DNA of 64,000 bases. It comes from WHSW01 sp963781265. GTDB taxonomy: Bacteria; Actinomycetota; Thermoleophilia; Solirubrobacterales; 70-9. Made by a program: the position numbers and the translations under genes. The stretch is taken from assembly GCA_963781265.1 (NCBI GenBank), contig CAWAFH010000003.1, forward strand, positions 248,001-312,000, written 5' to 3'. This document shows positions 57,673 through 64,000 of the stretch, piece by piece (within the stretch, counting starts at the first letter, position 1; each line of letters begins with the position of its first letter). Below the pieces are notes generated by a model, which saw nothing but the letters and a program-made list of their open reading frames with translations, had not been told where the DNA came from and searched no databases.

Positions 57673-58926
57673 TTACTCGAGCGGGTTGAAGACGATCCCG
57701 GTGAGCAGCTTCGGAAAGAAGTAGGTCGACTTCGGCGGCATCGTCTCGCCCGCCGCGGCGACGTCGCGGACCTGCTGGACCGGGGTGGGGCGCATCAGGA
57801 AGGCGGCGTGGATGCCGTCGTCGAGCGCGGCGACGGCTTTCTCGGCCGATGCGGTGTAGGAGATCCCGCGCTTGGCCTCGATGTCGTCGGCGCTCATGCC
57901 GAGCGCTCCGCGCAGCAGCAGGGCCTCGAGGATCGCCGCGTCGAGCTCGCGAAACGGCTGCGAGACGCCCGGGATCTCGCGCTCGAGCACGGCGGGGTCC
58001 TTGAGCCGCAGCCGATAGGCCTGGCGGTGGTGGGCGTCGATGTATCCGAACACGCCGATGCCCTCGTCGCCCGCCGGGTCGAGTTGGTCGATCGGGACCT
58101 CGGTGACCTCGAAGTGCTCGCGGATCGCGTCGCGAAGCGCGCCCTGGGCATCGGGCTCGCCCAGGTTCGAGAGCAGTCGGTGGTAGCCGAACACGGTCAG
58201 CCCTGGATCGGCGAGCGAGACGAGCGCCATCAGCGTGTAGCGGTGCGGGCCGTCGCCGCCGATCGCGTCAGCGTAGGTGCGCGCGGTCTCGTAGCGGTGA
58301 TGCCCGTCGGCGATCAGCAACTCCGACTCGGCCAGCTCGGCGGCGACCGCCCGGTGGGCGTCGGCGTCGTCGATCCGCCAGATCCGGTGCGTGGTGCCCT
58401 CGTCGTCGGCCACCTCGCCCCACGGCTCCCCTCTTGTGTAGCCCTCGATGTGGCGCCACGCATCGCCCTCGTGCAGCGAGAAGATCGGCGACATGTTGTG
58501 GCGGGTCGCCTCCGTCAGCCGGAGGCGGTCCTGCTTCGGCCCCGGTTGGGTGCGCTCGTGCGGTCGCACGAGGCCTGGTCCGTAGGGCGTCACCCGGACC
58601 CGGCACAGCAGTCCGCGGCGGACCGCGCGGGTCCCGTCGGGGGCGTCGTACTCCTGGGTCAGCGCCCAGAGCGCCGGCTCGCGGTCGGCGCTGAGGATGC
58701 CCTGCAGCCTCCACGCCTCGAGCGTCTCCGCGGCGTGCTCGTACGGATCGCCGCCGCCCGGCGCCTGCGGCAGGTCGACCTCGACCACGTTGAACGGCGA
58801 GCGGGCGAGCAGCTCGGCCCGCCGCGCCGCGTCGATCACGTCGTAGGGCGGAGCGACCACGTCGGCGAGCTCCGGGACGGCGGAGAGGTTGTAGTGCAGC
58901 GCGTTGAGCGGGCGGACCTCGGCCAT
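57673..58926 (-). CDS. DUF1015-family protein
   Basis: 417 residues. The N-terminus MAEVRPLNALHYN and VVAPPYDVID, then HERTQPGPKQDRLRLTEATRHNMSPIF, ELLIADGHHRYETARTYAD, and the C-terminal PPKSTYFFPKLLTGIVFNPLE are diagnostic of DUF1015, a widespread family of unknown catalytic role. Start ATG 58926 is 10 nt after TAGGGT. Confidence 0.9.
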   Translation of the reverse strand: MAEVRPLNALHYNLSAVPELADVVAPPYDVIDAARRAELLARSPFNVVEVDLPQAPGGGDPYEHAAETLEAWRLQGILSADREPALWALTQEYDAPDGTRAVRRGLLCRVRVTPYGPGLVRPHERTQPGPKQDRLRLTEATRHNMSPIFSLHEGDAWRHIEGYTRGEPWGEVADDEGTTHRIWRIDDADAHRAVAAELAESELLIADGHHRYETARTYADAIGGDGPHRYTLMALVSLADPGLTVFGYHRLLSNLGEPDAQGALRDAIREHFEVTEVPIDQLDPAGDEGIGVFGYIDAHHRQAYRLRLKDPAVLEREIPGVSQPFRELDAAILEALLLRGALGMSADDIEAKRGISYTASAEKAVAALDDGIHAAFLMRPTPVQQVRDVAAAGETMPPKSTYFFPKLLTGIVFNPLE

Positions 58927-59062
58927 CGGGCGCGCAACCCTAGCGGGCGCCCGCAGACGCCGCCGGAGCGCCTGCGCGGCACCGCGATCGCGGGTTTCCA
59001 CGGATCAGGAATCGCACCGATTGCGGATGGCGGTGGCGGTGCGGCGGAATAGATTCGCGGCG

Positions 59063-59290
59063 GTGGGAGAGGTTTCGGAGATCGCCGACGAGTTGCGCGA
59101 CGAGGTCCTGCAGACGATCCTCGCGGTTCGCCTCAACCTCTCGCACTCCGTCTCGCGCCGCGATCACTCGACGATCGTGCAGCACGCGATCGAGGCCCAG
59201 GAGCACCTCGCCGAGGAGGCCAGGCGCCTTCAGGAACTGGTCCAGCGCCTCGAGGCGATCGCCGCGCGGGTCGAGCCCGATCCCGGCTAG
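59063..59290 (+). CDS. Small helical protein resembling a HisKA_3 dimerisation helix
   Basis: 75 residues, all helical: EVSEIADELRDEVLQTILAV, later IVQHAIEAQEHLAEEARRLQ. ADELRDEVLQTILAVRLNL recalls the ELHDEVGQTL helix of NarX/DesK-type kinases, but Arg stands where the phospho-accepting His should be and there is no ATPase domain. TAGATT at 59050-59055 lies 7 nt before GTG 59063. The similarity is short, so this is tentative. Confidence 0.5.
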   Translation: MGEVSEIADELRDEVLQTILAVRLNLSHSVSRRDHSTIVQHAIEAQEHLAEEARRLQELVQRLEAIAARVEPDPG

Positions 59291-59721
59291 CCGGCGCGTT
59301 CCCGGAACCAGGCGCCGAGCGCCTCGACCCCGAGGCGCTGCTCCTCGCCGCCGCCGAGGCCGCCGAGCGGGCCGGTGCCGCGCATCATCATCAGCTTCAG
59401 CTTCTCGCCGTCCGCGGTGCGCAGCTTCAGGGTCACCGCGGCCTGGTCCATGATCGCGGCGCTCACCTGCGCCCACCCGCCGCCGGCCCCCTCGGCGCTG
59501 GCGTCGGCGATCCGCTCGGGCGGCAGCGAGATCGGCTCGCCGTCGGGCTCGAAGCGCCGCGTCATCCCCTGCACGATCAGGCGGGCGTCGGTGACGCCGA
59601 TCGCGACCTGGCGGCCCTTGAACATGCTCTGCTGGGATGCGACGCAGCTGCCGCGAAGCGTCTCGCCCGGCTCGAGCGCGGGCTCGAGGGCGGCGCGGAG
59701 CTTGTCGCCGAGTTCGGCCAC
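59287..59721 (-). CDS. Conserved hypothetical, PH-like fold suspected
   Basis: 144 residues: AALEPALEPGETLRGSCVAS, GRQVAIGVTDARLIVQGMTRR and LKLRTADGEKLKLMMMRG give a beta-rich pattern like bacterial PH domains (a GVTDxRLIV strand is common there). No signal peptide. GTG 59721 follows the lipoprotein stop by 4 nt, so the two are in one transcript. Confidence 0.55.
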   Translation of the reverse strand: MAELGDKLRAALEPALEPGETLRGSCVASQQSMFKGRQVAIGVTDARLIVQGMTRRFEPDGEPISLPPERIADASAEGAGGGWAQVSAAIMDQAAVTLKLRTADGEKLKLMMMRGTGPLGGLGGGEEQRLGVEALGAWFRERAG

Positions 59722-59725
59722 CGTC

Positions 59726-60058
59726 TCAGCAGCTGTCGGCGACGACCTCTGAGATCGGCGTATCGGGATCGGCGCTGGCGGCGTCGATCGCGACGTTGAC
59801 CTGGAAGTCGCTACCCGGGGAAGCGTCGACCCCGCTGCAGTCGGGATTGTCATCGACGGCCTGCTGCACCGCGTCGATCTCGTCCGGGATCGACGCCGCG
59901 ATGAACGCGCTCGCGGTGAGCTCCGAGGAGCCGGCCGAGCCCTGGGCGCCGGAGGTTCCGGAGGCCCCGGTGGTCGACGAGGTGGTCTCGTCGTCGCCGC
60001 CGCAAGCGGCGAAGGCGACCGCGAGCAGGACGGCGAAAAGCGATGCGGCGACTCTCAT
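59726..60058 (-). CDS. Small lipoprotein of unknown function
   Basis: 110 residues with a lipoprotein signal (LLAVAFAACGG), a Ser/Thr/Gly linker, and a 65-residue domain with two Cys (DNPDCSG and the C-terminal VADSC). No family recognised. AGTCTA (60065-60070) gives TAGACT 6 nt before the ATG. Confidence 0.65.
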   Translation of the reverse strand: MRVAASLFAVLLAVAFAACGGDDETTSSTTGASGTSGAQGSAGSSELTASAFIAASIPDEIDAVQQAVDDNPDCSGVDASPGSDFQVNVAIDAASADPDTPISEVVADSC

Positions 60059-60075
60059 GGCGCGAGTCTAAGAGA

Positions 60076-60150
60076 TCGGGGTGACTGGATTTGAACCAGC
60101 GAACCTCGCCGACCCAAACGGCGCGCTCTACCAGGCTGAGCTACACCCCG
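60076..60150 (-). tRNA. tRNA-Pro (anticodon TGG)
   Basis: Minus strand: acceptor CGGGGTG pairs with CACCCCG; D arm GCTC...GAGC; anticodon arm CGCCG-TTTGGGT-CGGCG with anticodon TGG; T arm with TTCAAAT loop; discriminator A. CCA is not encoded. The 5' end overlaps the last 10 bases of the HTH/LAGLIDADG-like gene. Confidence 0.95.
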
Positions 60151-60824
60151 GACAGCAGCGAGTCTATCCACCGATCCTGGAGGCGGTCGATCCATCCTTG
60201 AAGCCGGGCCCTCAGGTGCGTGTCGCCGACCCGGACCGTGAGCACGCCCCACCGGGAGCGCCATTGGCGACCGCCCAGCTGACCGCTGTTGGACTTGCGC
60301 TGGAGGCTGAATCTCTCGGGGTCGACCGAGAGGAACATCGACCAGAAAGTGATCAGGTACTCCGGATCCTGGTCGGCGTGGTATTGGAGCTGGTAGCCGA
60401 TCCGGTTGCTCGAAAAGCGGGAGATCCAGTGGCGGCCGAGCCGCACGACCTGAGGGTCCGAGTTGGCGATCGCCACAACGTTGCGGTCGCGCTTGTACCC
60501 CTCGCCGATGTACATGCACACGAAGTCGCGGAAGGTCGGCTCGGCGTCGAGCACCACGAATTCGTCCCATCCTTGGCGGTACGCCAGGCGCCGTCGCGCC
60601 GCGGCCCGTTCACGGTTCGACGTCGCCGCCCGCTCGCGCCCGCGCCGGCGGCCGGCCGAGTCACGACCCTTGATCTCCGGGTCCGGAAGGTCCTTGATCC
60701 AATACCAGACCGTCGTCTTGCCGAGGGCGAGGCGGTCGGCAATTTCATCGAGCGAGAGCCGCTGCTCAGTTCGCAGCCGGCGGGCCTTCTCGCGGATGTA
60801 GGCGGGGTGGGCGATGACGAACAC
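60141..60824 (-). CDS. HTH protein with LAGLIDADG-endonuclease-like domain
   Basis: About 227 residues. The N-terminal helix-turn-helix LSLDEIADRLALGKTTVWYW is followed by a basic linker (RRRGRERAATSNRERAAARRR) and a domain with RDFVCMYIGEGYKRDRNVVA, then IANSDPQVVRLGRHWI, which recalls the first acidic LAGLIDADG helix and following strand of homing endonucleases and WhiA-like proteins. Its stop codon TAG is bases 8-10 of tRNA-Pro. It may be a solitary selfish endonuclease or a DNA-binding derivative. Confidence 0.6.
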   Translation of the reverse strand: MFVIAHPAYIREKARRLRTEQRLSLDEIADRLALGKTTVWYWIKDLPDPEIKGRDSAGRRRGRERAATSNRERAAARRRLAYRQGWDEFVVLDAEPTFRDFVCMYIGEGYKRDRNVVAIANSDPQVVRLGRHWISRFSSNRIGYQLQYHADQDPEYLITFWSMFLSVDPERFSLQRKSNSGQLGGRQWRSRWGVLTVRVGDTHLRARLQGWIDRLQDRWIDSLLSGV

Positions 60825-60892
60825 AGGTTCGCATCCGCCCCGGATCGAATCGCGGGTACAGTGGCACGTGGGCGAGACCACAGGAGGAGACG

Positions 60893-61255
60893 ATGGATTT
60901 CAAGAAGCTGACGGACAAAGCCAAGGACCTGGTCGACAAGCGCGGGGGGACAGACAGCCTCAAGGAGGACGCCGAGGAACTGAAGTCGATCGCCTCCAGC
61001 AAGGGCAGCCTCGGCGACAAGGCGAAGGCGGCGGTCGAGGCGATCAAGGATCCCGGCGACGACGGCTCGACCGCGGCGACGCCGGCCGCGCAGGCGACCC
61101 CGGAGGAGGCCGAGCGCGCCGCGGCGAAGGTCGAGGGCGAGGAGCGCGGCAAGCACGGCCACGGCCAGGGCGGCCACGGGCGCGGCGGGCGCGGCGGCGG
61201 CCGAGGTCAGGGCGGCGGCCGGCGCGGCGGCAGGGACGGCGACCCCGCGGTCTAA
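60893..61255 (+). CDS. Rv0909-like (MT0933 antitoxin family) protein with Gly/Arg-rich tail
   Basis: 120 residues. MDFKKLTDKAKDLVDKRGG and the Lys/Ala-rich amphipathic helices following resemble the Rv0909/MT0933 small-protein family, annotated as antitoxins. No toxin gene is adjacent. The last 35 residues are GHGRGGRGGGRGQGGG-type repeats, a nucleic-acid-binding composition. AGGAGGAG gives a strong ribosome site, with TACAGT near 60857 as -10. Confidence 0.6.
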   Translation: MDFKKLTDKAKDLVDKRGGTDSLKEDAEELKSIASSKGSLGDKAKAAVEAIKDPGDDGSTAATPAAQATPEEAERAAAKVEGEERGKHGHGQGGHGRGGRGGGRGQGGGRRGGRDGDPAV

Positions 61256-61266
61256 TCTCACCCTGG

Positions 61267-61340
61267 GCCCCCGTAGCTCAGCTGGATAGAGCAGCGGACT
61301 TCTAATCCGCAGGTCGCATGTTCGAGTCATGCCGGGGGCA
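61267..61340 (+). tRNA. tRNA-Arg (anticodon TCT)
   Basis: Acceptor GCCCCCG pairs with CGGGGGC; D arm GCTC...GAGC; anticodon arm GCGGA-CTTCTAA-TCCGC with anticodon TCT; T arm GCATG-TTCGAGT-CATGC; discriminator A. CCA is not encoded. It reads AGA codons, rare in this genome. Confidence 0.96.
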
Positions 61341-61357
61341 TGACTTGAACAAGCCAG

Positions 61358-61388
61358 AAACGGCCCTCTCCGGAGGGTCGTTTCGTTT
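61358..61388 (+). terminator. Terminator after tRNA-Arg
   Basis: AAACGGCCCTC (61358-61368), loop TCCG, GAGGGTCGTTT (61373-61383): an 11-bp stem with one G-T pair, followed by CGTTT. Good intrinsic terminator. Confidence 0.75.
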
Positions 61389-61655
61389 AAGTGGGCAACC
61401 CTTTGGGAAACCCGGGGCGGCGCGGAGCCCACGGGGTTCTTTGTCAACGAGCGGCATTCGCTGCAGGCAGGAGACCCGTGCAAGCGGGTCTTCGCCCCTG
61501 CGCGATCGTTCTGCTTTGCATGGCGGTCCGCCATGGAAAGCGATACTTCCGAAGCGAGCGGGGCCAGGCGATGCCCCGCCGGCCTCGTCTACGGTGCTCG
61601 GAAGATGGAGGCGAGATGAGCCGAAAGCGTCGGCAGATCTCTGGGTCTATTCAAA
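61384..61655. other. Non-coding stretch with small inverted repeats
   Basis: No gene is supported. It is less GC-rich than its surroundings. AGACCCG/CGGGTCT (near 61470-61490) and a perfect CATGGCGG-T-CCGCCATG (near 61518-61534) form hairpins. Short open frames here have poor codon bias. It could be an insertion next to the tRNA-Arg 3' end, but no copy of the tRNA end was found further on. Confidence 0.4.
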
Positions 61656-63530
61656 CTAGTCGGGGAGCACGAACGACTGGCTGGCCGCGTCCGAGCTTTC
61701 CTCGGCGATCTCGGGCCAGCTCAGGCCGGTGAGCAGGGCGACGTCGAAGATCTCCTGCACCAGCTCGTCGAAGCGCAACAAGCCGAGCGTTTCGCCGCTA
61801 CGGGTGTCGACCGCCCAGATGCCGCAGAGGCGCTCGTCGACGCGCTCGGACAGCGGCAGGCCGCCGAAGGTGGCGGTCTCCCGGACCTGGGAGAGACCCA
61901 CAAACGCGACGTCGCTCGCAAACACGAGGCCGCGAGTGAAGCCGGGCAGCTCGGCGACCGTCTCGAGGCCGCCGACGTCGAGGTCCGCGAGCGAGAGAGT
62001 GCCGTTGCCGGAGTCAAGCAGCCACAGGCGCCCGTCGTGCCAGCGAGGCGAGTGGGGCATAGAGAGCCCACCCAGCACGGTCTCACCCGAAGCGACGTCG
62101 ATCAGTACGCCGCCGGAGCTCTTGTTCTCGCGCCAGCCTCCGGCGTCGTCGCTCTCGCCCAGGGCTGTGACGTAGCGCACCGTGTCTCCGACGACGCATA
62201 GGCCGTTCAGGTGGCAGCGGTCCTCAGGGACTAGCTCGGAGATGAAGGGCGGCGTCCAGCGGGGGACGAAGCTGTGCTGGGCGTCCAGGGTCGCCAGGCA
62301 CGAGAAGTTCGTGGCGACGATCCATAGCTCGCCTTGGGCGAAGGCGATCTCGTGGATGCGGACGTCCCCGGTGAAGTGCCGATTGCGCGGCAGAAAGCAG
62401 GCGTCGTGGCTTCCCTGGGGCGCGATCTTCGGCGCGACCGCGGGGAAGTCGCGGTAATCGAGGACCTCGGCCCTGGTGCCGATCGCGATCCGTCCGGGCG
62501 CCACTGCGAGGCCCATCGGTCGCTCGCAGTCTCGGAAGTGGGTGTTGAGAGTGCCGTGATCGTGGCGGGCGCAAATCAGCTTGCCGGTCTGATAGGTAGA
62601 GACCAGCAGCGAGCTCGAGAGCTCGCGGAGCAGCTGCGGGAAGCTCTGCGTGTAGACGCTGCGCAGGGGAGAATCGGCGCGCGCCGCGACCGGTCTGTCT
62701 CGCTTCGCAGGCTTGGCCAGCAGCGCGAGCGCCCGCTCCTCGCCCGGTATGGTTCGGCGCAGGAGCGTGGCGAGCGATCCGTCGCCCGCGCCTATCTCCT
62801 CAATGGCCGGCTCGTCGCGAAGCGCGCGTATCGGCAGGGTGACGGCCTCGCCGGCCTCGATCTCGACGAAGGCGCAGACCCGCTCGACCTCGCGGCGGGG
62901 GTCGTCGAGAAGGGCGCTCAGGTCGGCGACGCACCAGCGGTCGGGAGCGAGGCCCTCAAGGTCGTCGAGCAGGACACGGGTGATTACGATCCACTGCTCG
63001 ACGACGATCTCCTCCAGTACCTTGCCCGACAGCTCGCGCCAGCCAGGCACGAGCGGCAGCGACCACGGTGGGCCCGACCAGCCCGGGAGCTCGGGGTAGG
63101 AGACGTAGCCGCCTGACCGCCAGGCCTCTGCCATGCTCGCCACCGTGTCGCGCGGCTCGCGGTGGACGTAAACGAAGTAGGCATCAGGGCAGATCGCGGC
63201 TAGGAACGGCACGCTAAGGGCGCTCCGGGGCGTTCCGTCCACCCAACGCAGCCCAGTGGCATCGAGGCCGGGTCGGTTGCCGTCGCGGTCACGCAGCGAG
63301 GCCTTCAGGTTCGAACGCAGCTCCTCGACCACGCGCGGCTGAGCGTCCGCCGCCGTGAGCCTGTGGCTATCCCAGTCGCGGTTTGCCGGGTTCAGCTCGT
63401 ACACGGCGTCAAACACGCTGGGCCGGTCGCCCACCGCGGTAAAGACGCCCGGCGCGCGGGCCAGCGAGCCGTGCAGCGCCGCGGCACCCGAGCGGGGCGG
63501 GGCGACTATGAAGACGGGGCGCTCGATCAT
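61656..63530 (-). CDS. Sulfotransferase fused to a TIGR03032-like beta-propeller
   Basis: 624 residues. The N-terminal third is a P-loop sulfotransferase: FIVAPPRSGAAALHGSLAR binds the PAPS 5'-phosphate and YFVYVHREPRDTVASMAEAW the 3'-phosphate. From about residue 285 comes a TIGR03032 (DUF4915)-type region: SSLLVSTYQTGKLICARHDH, RPMGLAVAPGRIAIGTRAEV, LPRNRHFTGDVRIHEIA, ending RFDELVQEIFDVALLTGLSWPEI. The donor would be PAPS; the acceptor is unknown. The ATG shares a base with the stop of the upstream GNAT-like gene (TGATG). Confidence 0.82.
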   Translation of the reverse strand: MIERPVFIVAPPRSGAAALHGSLARAPGVFTAVGDRPSVFDAVYELNPANRDWDSHRLTAADAQPRVVEELRSNLKASLRDRDGNRPGLDATGLRWVDGTPRSALSVPFLAAICPDAYFVYVHREPRDTVASMAEAWRSGGYVSYPELPGWSGPPWSLPLVPGWRELSGKVLEEIVVEQWIVITRVLLDDLEGLAPDRWCVADLSALLDDPRREVERVCAFVEIEAGEAVTLPIRALRDEPAIEEIGAGDGSLATLLRRTIPGEERALALLAKPAKRDRPVAARADSPLRSVYTQSFPQLLRELSSSLLVSTYQTGKLICARHDHGTLNTHFRDCERPMGLAVAPGRIAIGTRAEVLDYRDFPAVAPKIAPQGSHDACFLPRNRHFTGDVRIHEIAFAQGELWIVATNFSCLATLDAQHSFVPRWTPPFISELVPEDRCHLNGLCVVGDTVRYVTALGESDDAGGWRENKSSGGVLIDVASGETVLGGLSMPHSPRWHDGRLWLLDSGNGTLSLADLDVGGLETVAELPGFTRGLVFASDVAFVGLSQVRETATFGGLPLSERVDERLCGIWAVDTRSGETLGLLRFDELVQEIFDVALLTGLSWPEIAEESSDAASQSFVLPD

Positions 63531-64000
63531 CAGCCGTGGCTTCCGGGGGTCGGCGCCAGCGCCCCCGGGAAGTAGTAGACACGCACGTGATCGCCTCGCA
63601 CGTTCTCACCGATGAAGGTGGACTCGACGGGGCCCGCCCTCCAGAGCGCCTTGTTGAAATACCGCTTGAGCCCCTCGTTCTCGATCTCCATGACGACCCC
63701 CGCTGCGCGGGTGTCCTCCCCGCGTGTGAAGCGCCGCTCAAGAAGTTCGCGGCCGCGCATCATCAGCACCCGACCGACGTTGCTGTGACGGTGCGCTGCG
63801 GCCACGAACACACGGCCGTACCAGAGGTCCATCCTCAGCTGAGGGTTGTGCTGAATGAAGGCGCTCCCGACCCCCACCAAGCCCTGATCCCGGTCGATCG
63901 CGACCAGCCGGACCTCGTGCACCCGGCGCCGGGCCTCCGCGTCGCCGATCGCCCCCTCACGGCGCCAAAGGGCAAGCACGCCGTCAGGTGTGACCTCATT
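63530..64000 (-). CDS. GNAT-like acetyltransferase, 5' end outside the window
   Basis: 157 residues visible. VHEVRLVAIDRDQGLVGVGS, MDLWYGRVFVAAAHRHSNVGRVLM and RELLERRFTR fit the central strands and the acetyl-CoA-binding helix of a GNAT fold, although the R/Q-x-x-G-x-G/A loop is altered (RHSNVGRVL). A GTG lies at 63979, but the frame stays coding-like up to the window edge (NEVTPDGVLALWRREG), so the gene is cut at 64000. It is coupled to the sulfotransferase fusion. Confidence 0.6.
   Translation of the reverse strand, partial: NEVTPDGVLALWRREGAIGDAEARRRVHEVRLVAIDRDQGLVGVGSAFIQHNPQLRMDLWYGRVFVAAAHRHSNVGRVLMMRGRELLERRFTRGEDTRAAGVVMEIENEGLKRYFNKALWRAGPVESTFIGENVRGDHVRVYYFPGALAPTPGSHG

Overview
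This is 64 kb of very GC-rich DNA (roughly 70 %) with dense, often ATGA/GTGA/TGATG-overlapping genes. The content is actinobacterial: a GuaB3-type IMP dehydrogenase-like protein, a c-di-AMP (ydaO-type) riboswitch over cell-wall hydrolases, a caa3-like oxidase, and an expanded 'MSQENVE' SnoaL/NTF2 family. From memory the gene content and the heptamer repeats fit Thermoleophilia (Solirubrobacterales-like); this is inference. Many genes have a TANNNT -10 element only 6-9 nt before the start codon, which points to widespread leaderless transcription and was used to choose several starts.

Layout. 1-5.4 kb: membrane-protein tail, glycosyltransferase, PfkB kinase, then guaB3-guaA behind a structured leader and a small upstream ORF. 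5.5-9.2 kb: flippase and two M23 peptidases under a c-di-AMP riboswitch. 9.2-21.6 kb: rplM-rpsI, glmM-glmS, a DUF3352 lipoprotein, acpS-nnr-alr-cca, HIT, enoyl-CoA hydratase and a solitary infA. 21.6-25.3 kb: ABC exporter with a glycoside hydrolase. 25.4-28.4 kb: exported proteins and a GT4 glycosyltransferase. 28.5-32.8 kb: cytochrome oxidase operon (ctaC, A2-type ctaD, UspA-like gene, ctaE). 32.9-34.9 kb: decayed accessory patch with tandem SnoaL genes. 34.9-41.3 kb: diheme cytochrome c, CBS protein, and an operon of a second COX2/COX1 pair with ctaA, ctaB and two small membrane proteins. 41.3-47.9 kb: epimerase, PAP2 protein, LPG-synthase-like membrane protein, trxB, lysyl-oxidase homologue, DMT transporter. 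47.8-53.2 kb: fatty-acid oxidation genes. 53.3-60.1 kb: small and housekeeping genes (serine hydrolase, NUDIX, SDR, OsmC, cobalamin adenosyltransferase, DUF1015). 60.1-61.4 kb: tRNA-Pro with an overlapping HTH/LAGLIDADG-like gene, an Rv0909-like protein and tRNA-Arg. 61.7-64 kb: sulfotransferase/TIGR03032 fusion and a GNAT-like gene cut by the window edge.

The most striking observation is the second oxidase pair (38505-41278). The subunit I homologue aligns without gaps to COX1 through the key helices, yet all six heme/CuB histidines and the cross-linked tyrosine are replaced. Its subunit II partner has lost both CuA cysteines, the CuA glutamate and one histidine. A complete canonical A2-type oxidase lies 6 kb away, and the ligand-less pair is co-transcribed with heme A synthesis genes. 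It looks like a conserved-fold, redox-silent oxidase paralogue rather than a random pseudogene. Other points of interest are the guaB3 leader, a dispersed GAGCGGC heptamer that could make a secreted serine hydrolase phase-variable, a nested 135-bp palindrome, and a selfish-looking gene whose stop codon lies inside tRNA-Pro.
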